NCBI GenBank assembly: GCA_024233345.1 | Contig: JACKPT010000010.1 | Coordinates: 1 to 64,000, forward strand | Direction of reading: 5' to 3' | DNA: 64,000 bases | From: Verrucomicrobiota bacterium | Lineage (GTDB): Bacteria > Verrucomicrobiota > Kiritimatiellia > CAIVKH01 | In this document: piece by piece, positions 1 through 9,292 of the stretch | How positions within the stretch are numbered: position 1 is the first letter of the stretch | How the letters are laid out: every line of letters starts with the position of its first letter | Translations under genes and position numbers: made by a program | Notes under the pieces: model-generated | Database searches by the model: none | What the model was told of the DNA's origin: nothing | What the model saw: the letters and a program-made list of their open reading frames with translations, nothing else

Positions 1-2
1 TG

Positions 3-208
3 GCGGAACGTGATCAAAGGATCGTCGGATTTGAGATCAAGAATCGAGCGACTGTGACAAACGCCGATGCCTCAGGCCTACGCAAGCTGGCTGTAAATCT
101 TGGGGAGAAGTGGTCCGGCGGAATGGTTGTCTATGCCGGCGACAAGATTCAGCGATTGGAGAAAGATCTCTGGGCAGTACCGTCCTGGCGACTTTTTTCA
201 GGATTGTA

Positions 209-209
<1 letters not shown>
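3..209 (+). CDS. C-terminal end of an ATPase with a DUF4143-type tail (partial)
   Basis: The reading frame is open from the window edge and stops with TAA at 207-209, giving 68 residues. The end resembles the C-terminus of AAA-type ATPases with DUF4143: a VGFEIKNRATV stretch (family pattern GIEVKASATV), then GLRKLAVNLGEKW, MVVYAGDK and a final LWAVPSW. In that family this tail is a restriction-endonuclease-like fold. The start lies outside the window, so intactness is unknown. The stop codon coincides with the edge of the tRNA-Val fragment, so the gene marks the chromosomal or neighbouring-element side of the integration site. Confidence 0.6.
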
Positions 210-256
<47 letters not shown>

Positions 257-390
257 GAACGCGTCGGACAGGACGCCCGAGGGTCGGGACACGCGATTTT
301 GCCCGTAAATAAAGGGGCTTCCTGCGTTTGGACGTGTGACCACGTGGAGGACGGAAGGAGCGATTCAACGCGAACGAAGACGAGCAATGG

Positions 391-1542
391 TCACAAAGTG
401 GCCACATGGTCGGCCGGTTTTTCGAGCACCGTCAGCCTGGGATGCGCAACCGAGGCGACGCGACCGACGATCGCACCGATAGCCGAACGGTGGTGATCGT
501 AGTTGTTGGAGATGTAGCGCGACGTGGTCCGCAGATTCGTGTGCCCCATCAATTGGCTGAGGCTGGTTTGATTGATATTCGCTTCGGCCTCCATGCTGCC
601 GAAGGTGTGGCGCAGCGCATACGGAGGACGCGGCGGGATTCCGGCGCGCTTGCACCAGCGCATGAACCGCTGACGAAAGGTGTGCGCCTTGTACGGGTTC
701 CCGTCCGCATTCAGGAACACGAACGACGATGCGGGGTGCGCAGTGAGTTGCTGCCGGACGATCGCCGCCGCCTCGTCGGTCAACGGCACGCTGCGGGCCA
801 CCGGTTGGCGGGACATTCTCGCGGTTTTGTGTTCCCGGATATACAGGAAGAACCGACCTTCGCCGTCCTGCATGACCTGGTCACGGTTCAGTTGTCGAAT
901 CTCCTGCGGCCGCAGGCCGGTCAGCAACGCGAAGTACACCATGTCCCGGAAGCTCCGGAACTCGGGGGCCTGGAGCCGAAAGAGCTTTTCGAGTTCTTCG
1001 TCGGTGAAGCGGCGGGTCGTGGGCGGAGCCTCGGGCGCGCGGGGAAAACGACGAACCGGGCACGGACACAGCCCGACCTCCTCGCCCCACAGGAACATCG
1101 TTTTAACGTTCCGCAGATAGGCCGCGCCGCCGTTTTCGCTTTTGGAGTGATGCTTCCTCGCCCACGCGAAGAAGTTTTCCAACGTCAACCGATCGATCCC
1201 GCTGACCGGACGATCCCCCACGAACTTCCTGAAGCCGATCAGGAAGTGGCGGCGGTTGTCGTAGGTCGCCTTGCGCCGGTTGTTCAACACCCATTCCAGA
1301 TGCTTGTCGATCAACTCCGACAACAACAGCCCGGCATCGGGGTCGGCCAGGGGTGCGGTCTTCTGTATGGAAAACGACACATCGCCGGTGATGAGTTCAC
1401 GTTCAAGCTTTCGGAGCGCGGATTCCGCATCTTTGCGGTTCTTGCCGAAGGTAAATCGTCGCCGCACTTTCTGAACCTGGATCTTGGCGTAGTAGATCCC
1501 GGTCCGGGGGTCTTGGCTCAACTGGTGCTTTCGAAAAGCCAT
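391..1542 (-). CDS. tyrosine recombinase / phage-type integrase
   Basis: A 383-residue site-specific recombinase. The N-terminal half (to about residue 165) looks like a SAM-like core-binding domain. The C-terminal half carries the catalytic set: Arg211 in TGLRPQEI, Lys239 in REHKTAR, the YALR box with Arg311, His334 in LMGHTNLRTT and the nucleophile Tyr343 in TTSRY. The first His of the usual HxxR box is Tyr308, a common variant. It lacks the extra segment near box III that marks integron integrases, so it is not IntI. Its 3' end faces the tRNA-Val fragment at 209-256, which fits a genomic-island integrase targeting that tRNA. It is divergent from the XRE regulator. The ATG at 1542 gives a full-length protein. 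Confidence 0.9.
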   Translation of the reverse strand: MAFRKHQLSQDPRTGIYYAKIQVQKVRRRFTFGKNRKDAESALRKLERELITGDVSFSIQKTAPLADPDAGLLLSELIDKHLEWVLNNRRKATYDNRRHFLIGFRKFVGDRPVSGIDRLTLENFFAWARKHHSKSENGGAAYLRNVKTMFLWGEEVGLCPCPVRRFPRAPEAPPTTRRFTDEELEKLFRLQAPEFRSFRDMVYFALLTGLRPQEIRQLNRDQVMQDGEGRFFLYIREHKTARMSRQPVARSVPLTDEAAAIVRQQLTAHPASSFVFLNADGNPYKAHTFRQRFMRWCKRAGIPPRPPYALRHTFGSMEAEANINQTSLSQLMGHTNLRTTSRYISNNYDHHRSAIGAIVGRVASVAHPRLTVLEKPADHVATL

Positions 1543-1675
1543 GTCAAGTTCGGGTTCGTCCGAGAGAACGATTGTTAACCTCTCGGCCCATTGTCAACTA
1601 TACTTGTCATTGCAGGCAAGGTAAAATCCCCCGATGAGGCAAAAACACAGGACCATGCCGTATGCTCGGGACGCT

Positions 1676-2038
1676 ATGGCAGGAAGACCGCCCACCAAAG
1701 ACGCGCCGCCGTTCGGTCGGCGGCTGGCCGCCGCGCGGGAGCGCCGCGGCCTGTCGCAACAGGAACTGGCCGACCAACTCGGCATGACGCGAAGCATGAT
1801 CGCGTACTACGAACGACGAGCCGCGAACCCGACTTCGGAGTTCATTGAGAAGGTTTCCGAGGCGCTTGGGATTCCGGTATCGGAGTTGATCGGCCGCGCG
1901 GCGGCGCCCCCGAAACGCAAGCGGCCCGGCCCCCCGGCGAAGCTCGAACGGCAGTTGGAAGAGATTCGCAAGCTGCCGAAGTCGAAACAGAAGTTCTTGT
2001 CCGAGTTGCTCGACTCGGTGCTCAAGCACCGTCCGTAA
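1676..2038 (+). CDS. XRE-family helix-turn-helix regulator
   Basis: A DNA-binding protein of 120 residues. After a short basic leader (MAGRPPTKDAPPFG) comes an HTH_3/XRE fold: RRLAAARERRGLSQQELAD, GMTRSMIAYYERR, EFIEKVSEALG. A Lys/Pro-rich linker and a helical tail (LERQLEEIRKLPKSKQKFLSELLDSVLK) follow, probably for dimerisation. Starts at 1634 and 1655 are in frame. I chose 1676 because related regulators commonly begin with this GRPP leader. It is divergent from the integrase across 130 bases, so it could control integrase expression, as in many mobile elements; this is inference. Confidence 0.8.
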   Translation: MAGRPPTKDAPPFGRRLAAARERRGLSQQELADQLGMTRSMIAYYERRAANPTSEFIEKVSEALGIPVSELIGRAAAPPKRKRPGPPAKLERQLEEIRKLPKSKQKFLSELLDSVLKHRP

Positions 2039-2620
2039 CCAACCGGCAAGGCGAAGAGATTGTGGGATGCTCGGAGAGTGAAGGGTTCCGCGCGGAACGC
2101 GCGGGAAGCGGGAACCGGAGGGTCCTGATTCTGGAAGGGGGTCCGGGGGAAACCTTTTCGCGCGGGTTGTCCTTGCCCCCAAAAAGGCTTTGCTTTTCAA
2201 GGCCCCCACTTCCTTCGGGCCTTGAAGAGCGAAGCGGGAACATCGACGCGGCCACCGCCGCGACCGCATTCGCGAACGACCCGCAGGACGCGTGCAAGCT
2301 CGGCTGGCGCGCGACCTGCCGCGAGCGCCGGGGCCGGCACGAGCCTGCTCAGCAGGCGTAGTGACGGCTCTTGGGGGAAGGGGTGAATGACGGGACACGG
2401 TGCCGACTTGTTCGGCACGGTGCCCCGGCAGAGGGGAACCGGGCTTCGGGGGGTTCCCCTGCTAAGGCCGACCCCGCGCATGCGGGAGAGGCCGCCCTAG
2501 GTCCGCCGCGGGCTGTGGCGGCGCTCGCCTCACCCACCACGCTCGATGCACCGAAAGCAGCGCCAAGGAGACATAACGATTTATGTCTCAGCGCGGGGGT
2601 GGGCCGGAAAGGGCAACGTC
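2039..2620. other. GC-rich non-coding stretch before the left inverted repeat
   Basis: About 580 bases with no convincing gene; the open frames here are long only because the sequence is very GC-rich. It contains several short inverted motifs (for example around 2175-2235 and 2455-2515) and one perfect hairpin at 2568-2589. No protein family is recognisable on either strand. Confidence 0.5.
2568..2589. repeat. perfect 9-bp hairpin
   Basis: GAGACATAA, loop CGAT, TTATGTCTC form a perfect palindrome just outside the left inverted repeat. No T-run follows, so it is not a typical intrinsic terminator. Confidence 0.6.
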
Positions 2621-3001
2621 GCATAACACGCGCTGTTATGCGATTCGTTGCCCGGTCGCCGCCGGGCATTCGGTCGGCGAGGATTCCGGCCCGGCCCCGC
2701 GCGGCTTGGCGCTGCGTCGCTCGAAGAATCGGCCACGTTCGATGCCTCCACAAGCCGCAGCCCGCAGCGGCCCGCGTCGAGCGGAAGCAGTGGGCGGACA
2801 CGGACATCCGGGGCCGCCCTCTGCTGGAGCGAGGCCGCATGGGGAAGCCTGGCGCGGCGGGTGCCGAGCAGCCGCCGTGATCAGGCTGGGGGTGGGACAT
2901 GGCAATGCGGATGGGCCGTGCGCGGCAGCGGGTGATGCGAGCGACCAGCGGGAGCGAGCTTTCCGAGGCCCGGCTCACGCCGGGCCGAGGTCGGGGGGGG
3001 C
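2621..3001 (+). repeat. left arm of a ~390-bp inverted repeat
   Basis: This GC-rich segment reappears, reverse-complemented, at 14245-14641. By eye the arms are roughly 80-90% identical, and nearly identical over the last ~170 bases (the part around GTGATCAGGCTGGGGGTGGG). The outer edge of each arm carries a hairpin: here GCATAACA-CGCGC-TGTTATGC at 2621-2641. No protein is recognisable. The arms enclose the two divergent gene pairs at 3.0-14.2 kb, so they could have mediated an inversion or duplication by recombination. Confidence 0.8.
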
Positions 3002-3021
3002 ATTTCTACTCCCAACTCGTC

Positions 3022-3966
3022 TCATTGCTCGGATTGAGAGCTCGGACGTGATGTCACATGCAGCATCTTTAGCTTCTCAGCAATTCGATCGTTCATCCAT
3101 TTTTCCCCCTCACGCTCGGCCTCCGTGATGGGAACCCATGGTTTCTTCCGCTGCACATATTCATCCAGTAACTGCGCCTGCATTTCCGGTGCAAGTCGGT
3201 CAAGTCGCGATACAGCCTCTTCACGTATAGAAAGGTATGGATCGCCAAGGGCTGTCCGCAGCAGCGATGGAAGCTCATCTGATCCAGCCCATAGATCCAG
3301 GCCCTTGATTGCCAAGAGGCGGTAGACACCATTTGAACCAACAAACAGCTCCTGCCATTGTTCGGGCGTACCAGCAGGAAGAAGCCAATGCTCGGGAGCT
3401 GGCGCGCGTGGAAGAGAACTACTTGCTGTCACGTCTTCCCCAGAAGGCGGTTGTTGAACGGCATGTAGTTCTTTGCCCCACATAATGTCCGCAAGAGCAC
3501 AAAGATCGAGCACTGTGGGCGAACGGGTTGATCGCTCTTTCATGACGGCCCAAATCATTTGACCGTTTCTATCTGAGAGTTCACGGAATGCATCTGTCTG
3601 CCGAAGAAGGCTTCGGCAACCAGTGACTCCAAATTCAGCCAAGATCCTGTTTGTGAATTCATCACCGGATGGAACGTGTCGGTCAGATGCATCGTCTGTG
3701 AGTACCTGAAGAAAGCGGTAGGCGAAGAGATCTCTCACCCAGATCCGCGGATCTTCCTCCGGATACACTGCCGTTAACACTTTGTTGTATCCAGATTCTG
3801 ACAGAACCACTTCTTGCAGTTCTGGTGTGGAAAGGTCTTCAACCACGTTGTCATGGCTCGCAGGGGGCGTCTCTGCAAGCGTGTGGCCAATAGTCATCAC
3901 GCAAATAAACGCAGCCATAACCCGCACCCAAGCTATTGCCGTCATCTCAGCGCGAAGAAAATGCAT
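3022..3966 (-). CDS. exported hypothetical protein, partner of the 1597-residue protein
   Basis: 314 residues of unknown function. The N-terminus has a signal peptide or membrane anchor (ITAIAW-type helix to about residue 31, with the likely cut after TLA). The body is mostly helical, with a segment near residues 225-265 (LLRTALGDPYLSIREEAVSRLDRLAPE) that reads like a HEAT-type repeat. The C-terminus is charged. A strong GAGGAG ribosome site precedes the ATG. It lies 13 bases downstream of the giant gene, so the two are very probably co-transcribed. The mirror-image pair at 9293-14217 has the same order: a giant exported protein followed by a small exported helical protein. This pairing suggests a functional partner (chaperone, anchor or inhibitor), but nothing shows which. 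Confidence 0.6.
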   Translation of the reverse strand: MHFLRAEMTAIAWVRVMAAFICVMTIGHTLAETPPASHDNVVEDLSTPELQEVVLSESGYNKVLTAVYPEEDPRIWVRDLFAYRFLQVLTDDASDRHVPSGDEFTNRILAEFGVTGCRSLLRQTDAFRELSDRNGQMIWAVMKERSTRSPTVLDLCALADIMWGKELHAVQQPPSGEDVTASSSLPRAPAPEHWLLPAGTPEQWQELFVGSNGVYRLLAIKGLDLWAGSDELPSLLRTALGDPYLSIREEAVSRLDRLAPEMQAQLLDEYVQRKKPWVPITEAEREGEKWMNDRIAEKLKMLHVTSRPSSQSEQ

Positions 3967-3979
3967 CGTGACTCCTCAA

Positions 3980-6900
3980 TTATTTCCAGTTCACAATGAT
4001 ATAGTTACTTACTCGCTCGTGTTTGAACGGCGTCAACGCCTCCGGAAGCCCCCATGTCAATCCAACAGTATGCCGCTGTCCTGCCGATCCATATTTGTCT
4101 AAATCATCACCATAGCGGTTTCTGTGAAGGAACGCGATGCTTGATGAACCATCCATCTCAAAGACGGTTTTTGCCCCAGACACAACCAAATCATCGACAA
4201 GCGCCTCCATGTCGACATTCGGACTGTAGTCCGGTTCAGGGTCAGAGCTGACAAGAAAGAATAGTACACCGTTTGTGCTCCACCCAATAAGATTTGAACC
4301 GTCTGTGTTGTAACCAAAAGCATTGGCTGGAATCGTTCGTCCCGTTGTATTCGGATGAAAAGCAATCAAACTGCCAACGGCGACCCGAAGAGAACCTCCG
4401 AGCGGGGGATCTGAGAGCGGGGGAGACGACGATGGTTCGCTATACAACCATTCGTCCGATTGCGCAGCTTGTCCAATCCAACCCCTGTGGTTGTAAAAGT
4501 AGTCATTCGTGGTTAGGGAACGGGAGTGCAACACTTGTGAACTGGCTTCAATGCAAATGCCCTTCACACATCCGGCATAGGGCGGCTCGTCTTCCGGGTC
4601 ACTCCACGTTGTGTCAAAGTATCCCCCATTGACGATGACTACAGCACTTCCAAAGTCGGCTTGTACGTCACCGTAGTATTTATTCACAGGATCGAGACGC
4701 GCGTCATGGTTGTGCATCGTCGTCTCCTCGGTGAGAACGGCGACGAGGTTGTGCGTGAACCCGGCTGGTCCCCCAGGCGCATCAACTTCGTCTTCAAAAA
4801 GCTTGTAGTCTTCCGCGAAGTCGCCTCGATATTCTTTGATGTAGTCCACGATCGAGGCGAAGTAGGCATGGTGTCCCAACTCTCCACAGACCGTTATCCG
4901 GTTTGTGTCCGCCCATTCCGCATCATCCATCTTGTAGTGAAGAATGACCTCGATTTCAGCGTTCGGGGCTGTGGTTGCCAGCCCTTGAACATAGACTTCA
5001 TACGGCAACCGATCGCCGTTTCCAAAATTCCAATAGGGAGAAGACTCCGAACCGGAAGGGATTTCATCGTAATTGGGATATTCCCAAAGCTTCACCTTGG
5101 ATGTGTCGTAGGTAAACCAGGCAACTCCTACAGAAGGGGTGGGCTGGATATCCACGGCCACATATTGAAAATCGTCGTCTTCCCAGCTTGATCCGTCGTC
5201 CGCATCGTCCACCCGAACAATTTCCCCCATGTCCTTGTCTTCGAGAGGGTCGTCATCATCGTCTATATCCCCGTCATTATCGATGTCCGAATCCAGATCG
5301 ACGAGGGGTTCGTCGTTGTTGAGCAAAGAAGGGAAAAGGATATGAAGGTGATGCCTGCCGGTTTTCTCGCCCCCAATATACGGGCTGTTGGCTTCGTAGG
5401 AATGCGTGACCGGCCACGTGAAGTCGTTTTCGGTGATGCTGTACTCCACTCCCGGCTCAACCGTGTACACGAAGGTCAGGTAGTTGTTCCATATGAACCC
5501 TTGGTGTCCCCGGAAATAGATATTGGTGGCATCAGCCGGAAGTTCACCACCGCTGTAAATGCCGGGTAGGCTAAGGAACACAGCCATGGGCTCGGCGTTT
5601 TCCGCGTGTTTGACAAAGCGAACCTCCGAGAGATACGTCCTGTCCGAAGTTTCGAGTTCTTCATACGTCATATCCGTTCGGTTGTTGATAACGGCTCGGC
5701 CAAACTCCACAAGGTAAGGAACCGTCTTCTGAGGTGTGATGGTTTCTACCCCAACCACAATGCTCGTGGTCCATTCCGGACCGGACAGTGATGCCGTGTC
5801 ATATACATAGTGAATATTCGTCGACGATTCTGATCTGGCGGTAAGAATGCCTGCGTCCCACACAAAATTTTCGGTTTCCTGTGACCATCTCCGGTCATGA
5901 ATCGTCCGGCCTGAATAGATGGCCCAATCATATGAGCTCGTTTCTTCGGCGTGTCGATACCAACTGACATATCTGACTTCGTAGCTATAGACTCCGTGGC
6001 CGAAAGGCAAGTCGCCTTCGCCGCCTTGAGACAGGATGCCGTAGCCCCCCGTAGCAAGAGCGGCCATTCCACGAAGTTCATTGCGCCCTTTTTCCAGGGG
6101 CACTGAGGATGTGGTGACGAATTCGACCCGGTCGGTCAGGGTCGTGAGATTGGCATCGACGCCGTTGACGGTAATCGTGGCCCCGACGAAGTCCAGGGAC
6201 GCATACCCTCTCACGAGAACGCTTGTCGAGTTTATGACCTGGCCCGGCGCCGGACTGGTTATCGCGAGGAAAAAGCCATCATCGCGGACGACGGTGTAGC
6301 TGGACGTGGTGGCGTGACCGGCTGGGTCCTCTGCAACGAACAGAACTTCGTTGATTCCGGAGAACAGGGAGGTCGAAGTCCACCGCTGAGTGTTCACCCC
6401 GGCCATGGCGATTGGACCGATTTCGTTGTCTCCCTGCCGCACGGTCATCGAGACTTCGGCAAACGGGTCGTCCGTGCTGCCGCTGAAGGAGTAGACCTCA
6501 TTCGAGCCGACATAGGAAGGAACCTCAAAAGAGATCGACGGCGCGGTTGTATCCAGAGACAAGTCCTGAACGACCTGAAGAACTACCTGGGTCGAATGAC
6601 CGGCACGGTCCGTGGCGGCGACGGTGAGGAGATTGGTGCCCGGATCAAGGCGATACCGCTCGAAAGAGTAGCCGCCTTGGTACGTTCGGTCCGGATAGCG
6701 GCCATCGATTTGTACGCTGACGCCAAGCCCATCGTCCTGAATCGTTCCCTGAACGGAAATCCACCTGGCGGAGGTCACCATCGCCGGAGATGGAGAGGTC
6801 ACGGTCAAAGTCGGTGGCAAGGTGTCCAGGTAGAGAGTATCTACGAATGCCCGGCTGGTTTCTCCGGTTCGAACCAACCGAAGATAGAGCGTTCGCCACC

Positions 6901-8773
6901 CGTTGCTATCCGTGCTCAACGGATAAGAAACGACCTCACTGAACGCGGCGGTCCAAACCGTTTGAAACTCGACGGATTCGGAGACCTCCACCGTCTCGGC
7001 GGCAAACGCAGCCAGATCAAGCGTAACCGTTGTGGATGTCGGTATCACCGAGCTCTCGGCAAGGAATGATGAAATCGCCGGGTAGTTGGTTGCGTTCATC
7101 GGATCGGTCATGTGGGTGACTTCGTACCAGTCAGTGAACCAATCCTGATCGCTGTCGTCGGATGATCGGTCGAACAGGGTGATGTCAACCCCGGTGAGGC
7201 GATGGCTGACGGTGATCGAAGAGGCCGAGTATAACCCGGCGTTCTCGCTGCCGGAGAACTCGCCATCGCCATCCTGATCCATGAATGCCCTGATCCAGTA
7301 GTTCGACATTGGCATGACCGCGATGGAGTAATCCGCAGGGAAACTCAGGTAAACCACCCCACCGGTCAGGTCGGCGGTTCCCTGCTCCCAGGCCAGAACT
7401 GTTTCATAGGTGGCATCCCAACTGTTCGATTGAGCCACTGCGATGACATGAACGTCACCGGTGTGGGAGCCGCTGTAAGAGATCGTTCCCCAGATCGACG
7501 GTTGATCCTGAAGCGTGATGTCGATGCCCGAAACGTCACCGGTGACCAGCATCGACGATTCACTGTATAGCCCCCACGGTTCCCATACCTGCCGACTTCC
7601 GTTGTCATCGACATCCAGAAAGGCTTTGAACCAGTAGGATGCGTCATTGCCCACTTCATCGTTGGTGTAGGATCCCGGTCCGGGGATGTTGACGGATTTG
7701 GCGAGCGACCAACTGCTCTCATTGGTGGTGACGAGCACATGGATGGTTCCGGTTTCGGAACCACTGTAGGCAACGGTGCCGGATACCACGACAGGCCTGG
7801 AGTTGGAATTCAAAGGGTCGGTCAAGTAAACCATTTGCTCTCTGGCATCCGCGTATCCATCTCCGTCCGTGTCCACGTCGGAATCTCCGGCTGAGTAGAG
7901 CCTGAAATCTGACTGCCCTTGGAGCCACTGGTTGGTGTCGGCCCAGATCAAGAAACTCGTACTCTGGATGGACAACTCCCGAGCCGCGAAGGTCCACGTG
8001 TGAGGCAGAAGGTCGATGCACGTGAAGATATCGACGTTGGTGACGCCGTCGGGGATGCAGAGTCCAACGTTGACGGCGCTGTTGGAACTCTCCATGCCGG
8101 TGAACACGATCTGCGTGCAGGTCCCACCGCCCATTAAAAGGAGCATTTCCGAGCCGCCAAAGGTTTCCGGAAGCAACAGGTTTGCCGAGGCGACCTGCAC
8201 CTCTCTCTCCGCGTCCGCGGTCGTCTTGTCTTTCAGGGTCACGCACCAGACCACGCGGCGCTTCGACAGTTCACGGAACAGGTAATCCGAAAGCCCCTCC
8301 TCCGTCTTCACCTCCGGCCAGAGCGGCGCGGTATAGACGATTTCTTCCGTCAGGCTGCTCCCGTCTTCGCGCAGAACCAGCAACTCCCCCTTGACCATGT
8401 CTTCGTAGAAAACCAACCGGGTTCCGTGGTCGATCTGCCGGGACAAAGCGCTATGGGGCTTGATATACAATTCGCCCATATCGAACCGCACAAACCAGTC
8501 CGGTTGATCCTGGAAACCGGCAAGACCGTACTGGCTCTCGATCGCTTCGACCTGATCGCCGACCATGTACCAGGACGGCACGCACAACATGTAGCTGCCC
8601 TCGCGATAATCGAGGTAACGACTCACGAGGTCTTCATACGAATCCACCGTGTTGCCGTCATCCGTGAGCTGAGACACCGCCCATCCGACGGTGACGGAAA
8701 GAAGAAGAGTCGAAAGAAGGATCAGCGATTGAATACGTGCACTACCGATTACCGCCTTGAGTCTTTGTGTCAT
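3980..8773 (-). CDS. giant exported modular protein with C-terminal phosphodiester glycosidase (NAGPA)-like domain
   Basis: 1597 residues. A membrane or signal helix lies at about 15-35. Residues ~40-270 are a domain shared with the protein at 9293-13288 (both contain LDYRE.SYMLCVPSWY and QYGLAGFQDQPDW). An Asp/Gly calcium-type motif (DVDTDGDGYADARE) follows, then two repeats of a carboxypeptidase-regulatory-like fold, each ending in a DxDxxG loop, and a third DSDQDW loop. Next are Ig-like modules at about 700-930. The C-terminal ~220 residues resemble NAGPA/DUF2233 phosphodiester glycosidases: VNGGYFDTTW near the domain start, then DDLVVSGAKTVFEMDGSSSIAF, matching the family LDGGGSS motif. 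An AGAGGAC-type ribosome site precedes the ATG. The protein is probably secreted or surface-bound; the substrate is unknown. Confidence 0.7.
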   Translation of the reverse strand: MTQRLKAVIGSARIQSLILLSTLLLSVTVGWAVSQLTDDGNTVDSYEDLVSRYLDYREGSYMLCVPSWYMVGDQVEAIESQYGLAGFQDQPDWFVRFDMGELYIKPHSALSRQIDHGTRLVFYEDMVKGELLVLREDGSSLTEEIVYTAPLWPEVKTEEGLSDYLFRELSKRRVVWCVTLKDKTTADAEREVQVASANLLLPETFGGSEMLLLMGGGTCTQIVFTGMESSNSAVNVGLCIPDGVTNVDIFTCIDLLPHTWTFAARELSIQSTSFLIWADTNQWLQGQSDFRLYSAGDSDVDTDGDGYADAREQMVYLTDPLNSNSRPVVVSGTVAYSGSETGTIHVLVTTNESSWSLAKSVNIPGPGSYTNDEVGNDASYWFKAFLDVDDNGSRQVWEPWGLYSESSMLVTGDVSGIDITLQDQPSIWGTISYSGSHTGDVHVIAVAQSNSWDATYETVLAWEQGTADLTGGVVYLSFPADYSIAVMPMSNYWIRAFMDQDGDGEFSGSENAGLYSASSITVSHRLTGVDITLFDRSSDDSDQDWFTDWYEVTHMTDPMNATNYPAISSFLAESSVIPTSTTVTLDLAAFAAETVEVSESVEFQTVWTAAFSEVVSYPLSTDSNGWRTLYLRLVRTGETSRAFVDTLYLDTLPPTLTVTSPSPAMVTSARWISVQGTIQDDGLGVSVQIDGRYPDRTYQGGYSFERYRLDPGTNLLTVAATDRAGHSTQVVLQVVQDLSLDTTAPSISFEVPSYVGSNEVYSFSGSTDDPFAEVSMTVRQGDNEIGPIAMAGVNTQRWTSTSLFSGINEVLFVAEDPAGHATTSSYTVVRDDGFFLAITSPAPGQVINSTSVLVRGYASLDFVGATITVNGVDANLTTLTDRVEFVTTSSVPLEKGRNELRGMAALATGGYGILSQGGEGDLPFGHGVYSYEVRYVSWYRHAEETSSYDWAIYSGRTIHDRRWSQETENFVWDAGILTARSESSTNIHYVYDTASLSGPEWTTSIVVGVETITPQKTVPYLVEFGRAVINNRTDMTYEELETSDRTYLSEVRFVKHAENAEPMAVFLSLPGIYSGGELPADATNIYFRGHQGFIWNNYLTFVYTVEPGVEYSITENDFTWPVTHSYEANSPYIGGEKTGRHHLHILFPSLLNNDEPLVDLDSDIDNDGDIDDDDDPLEDKDMGEIVRVDDADDGSSWEDDDFQYVAVDIQPTPSVGVAWFTYDTSKVKLWEYPNYDEIPSGSESSPYWNFGNGDRLPYEVYVQGLATTAPNAEIEVILHYKMDDAEWADTNRITVCGELGHHAYFASIVDYIKEYRGDFAEDYKLFEDEVDAPGGPAGFTHNLVAVLTEETTMHNHDARLDPVNKYYGDVQADFGSAVVIVNGGYFDTTWSDPEDEPPYAGCVKGICIEASSQVLHSRSLTTNDYFYNHRGWIGQAAQSDEWLYSEPSSSPPLSDPPLGGSLRVAVGSLIAFHPNTTGRTIPANAFGYNTDGSNLIGWSTNGVLFFLVSSDPEPDYSPNVDMEALVDDLVVSGAKTVFEMDGSSSIAFLHRNRYGDDLDKYGSAGQRHTVGLTWGLPEALTPFKHERVSNYIIVNWK

Positions 8774-9075
8774 GTCGCAACGTCCTCTTCGTGGTTTCGT
8801 AATGAACTAGATTTCGCACGCCATCCGCCCGATGTATCCAGGGCTCCCGTTGGTCATCATCGTACCCGGCGGGGCTCAAGGCGACTAGATCGGGGATACC
8901 CTGATTTTAGTGAGCGCTTGCCTTCCGTGGTCCGTAAACCCTCCGCCCGAGCTCGCGGACCATTCACGGACCAGTTTGATTGCCTCGTGCATTTCGCCGC
9001 GGGAGGTCGGCAATTGGGGGGGCTGTTTTTGCGCGACAAACGCTGGGTTTCTCGATGAGGGCCGGGGATGAGCTG

Positions 9076-9126
<51 letters not shown>

Positions 9127-9292
9127 CCCGTTTCGCCCGCCCAACGGGCCTTTGCGCGCCTTCTCGTCGGCCATCGCTCATGATGCGGGAATCTTCGCGC
9201 ACCCATTTTTGTGACCACTTATTCCGGAAACTTTCCCTTGCTGGTGATTGCGCGGGGATTTGATACTCGAATCACGAAAGCGAGGTAATCGG

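Noticed and set aside
391..1542. Integron integrase (IntI) explaining the cassette clusters
   Set aside because: It has the general tyrosine-recombinase boxes but not the extra IntI segment near box III, and it lies next to a tRNA-type attachment site, far from both clusters.
2200..2240. CRISPR array or other regularly spaced repeat
   Set aside because: I found no direct repeats of 24-40 bases with unique spacers of similar length anywhere; repeated segments are either inverted arms, cassette sites or dispersed copies.
2583..3128. A 181-residue protein on the plus strand of the left inverted repeat
   Set aside because: Both arms give long open frames in several phases because they are GC-rich; no residue pattern resembles a family and codon use is unlike neighbours.
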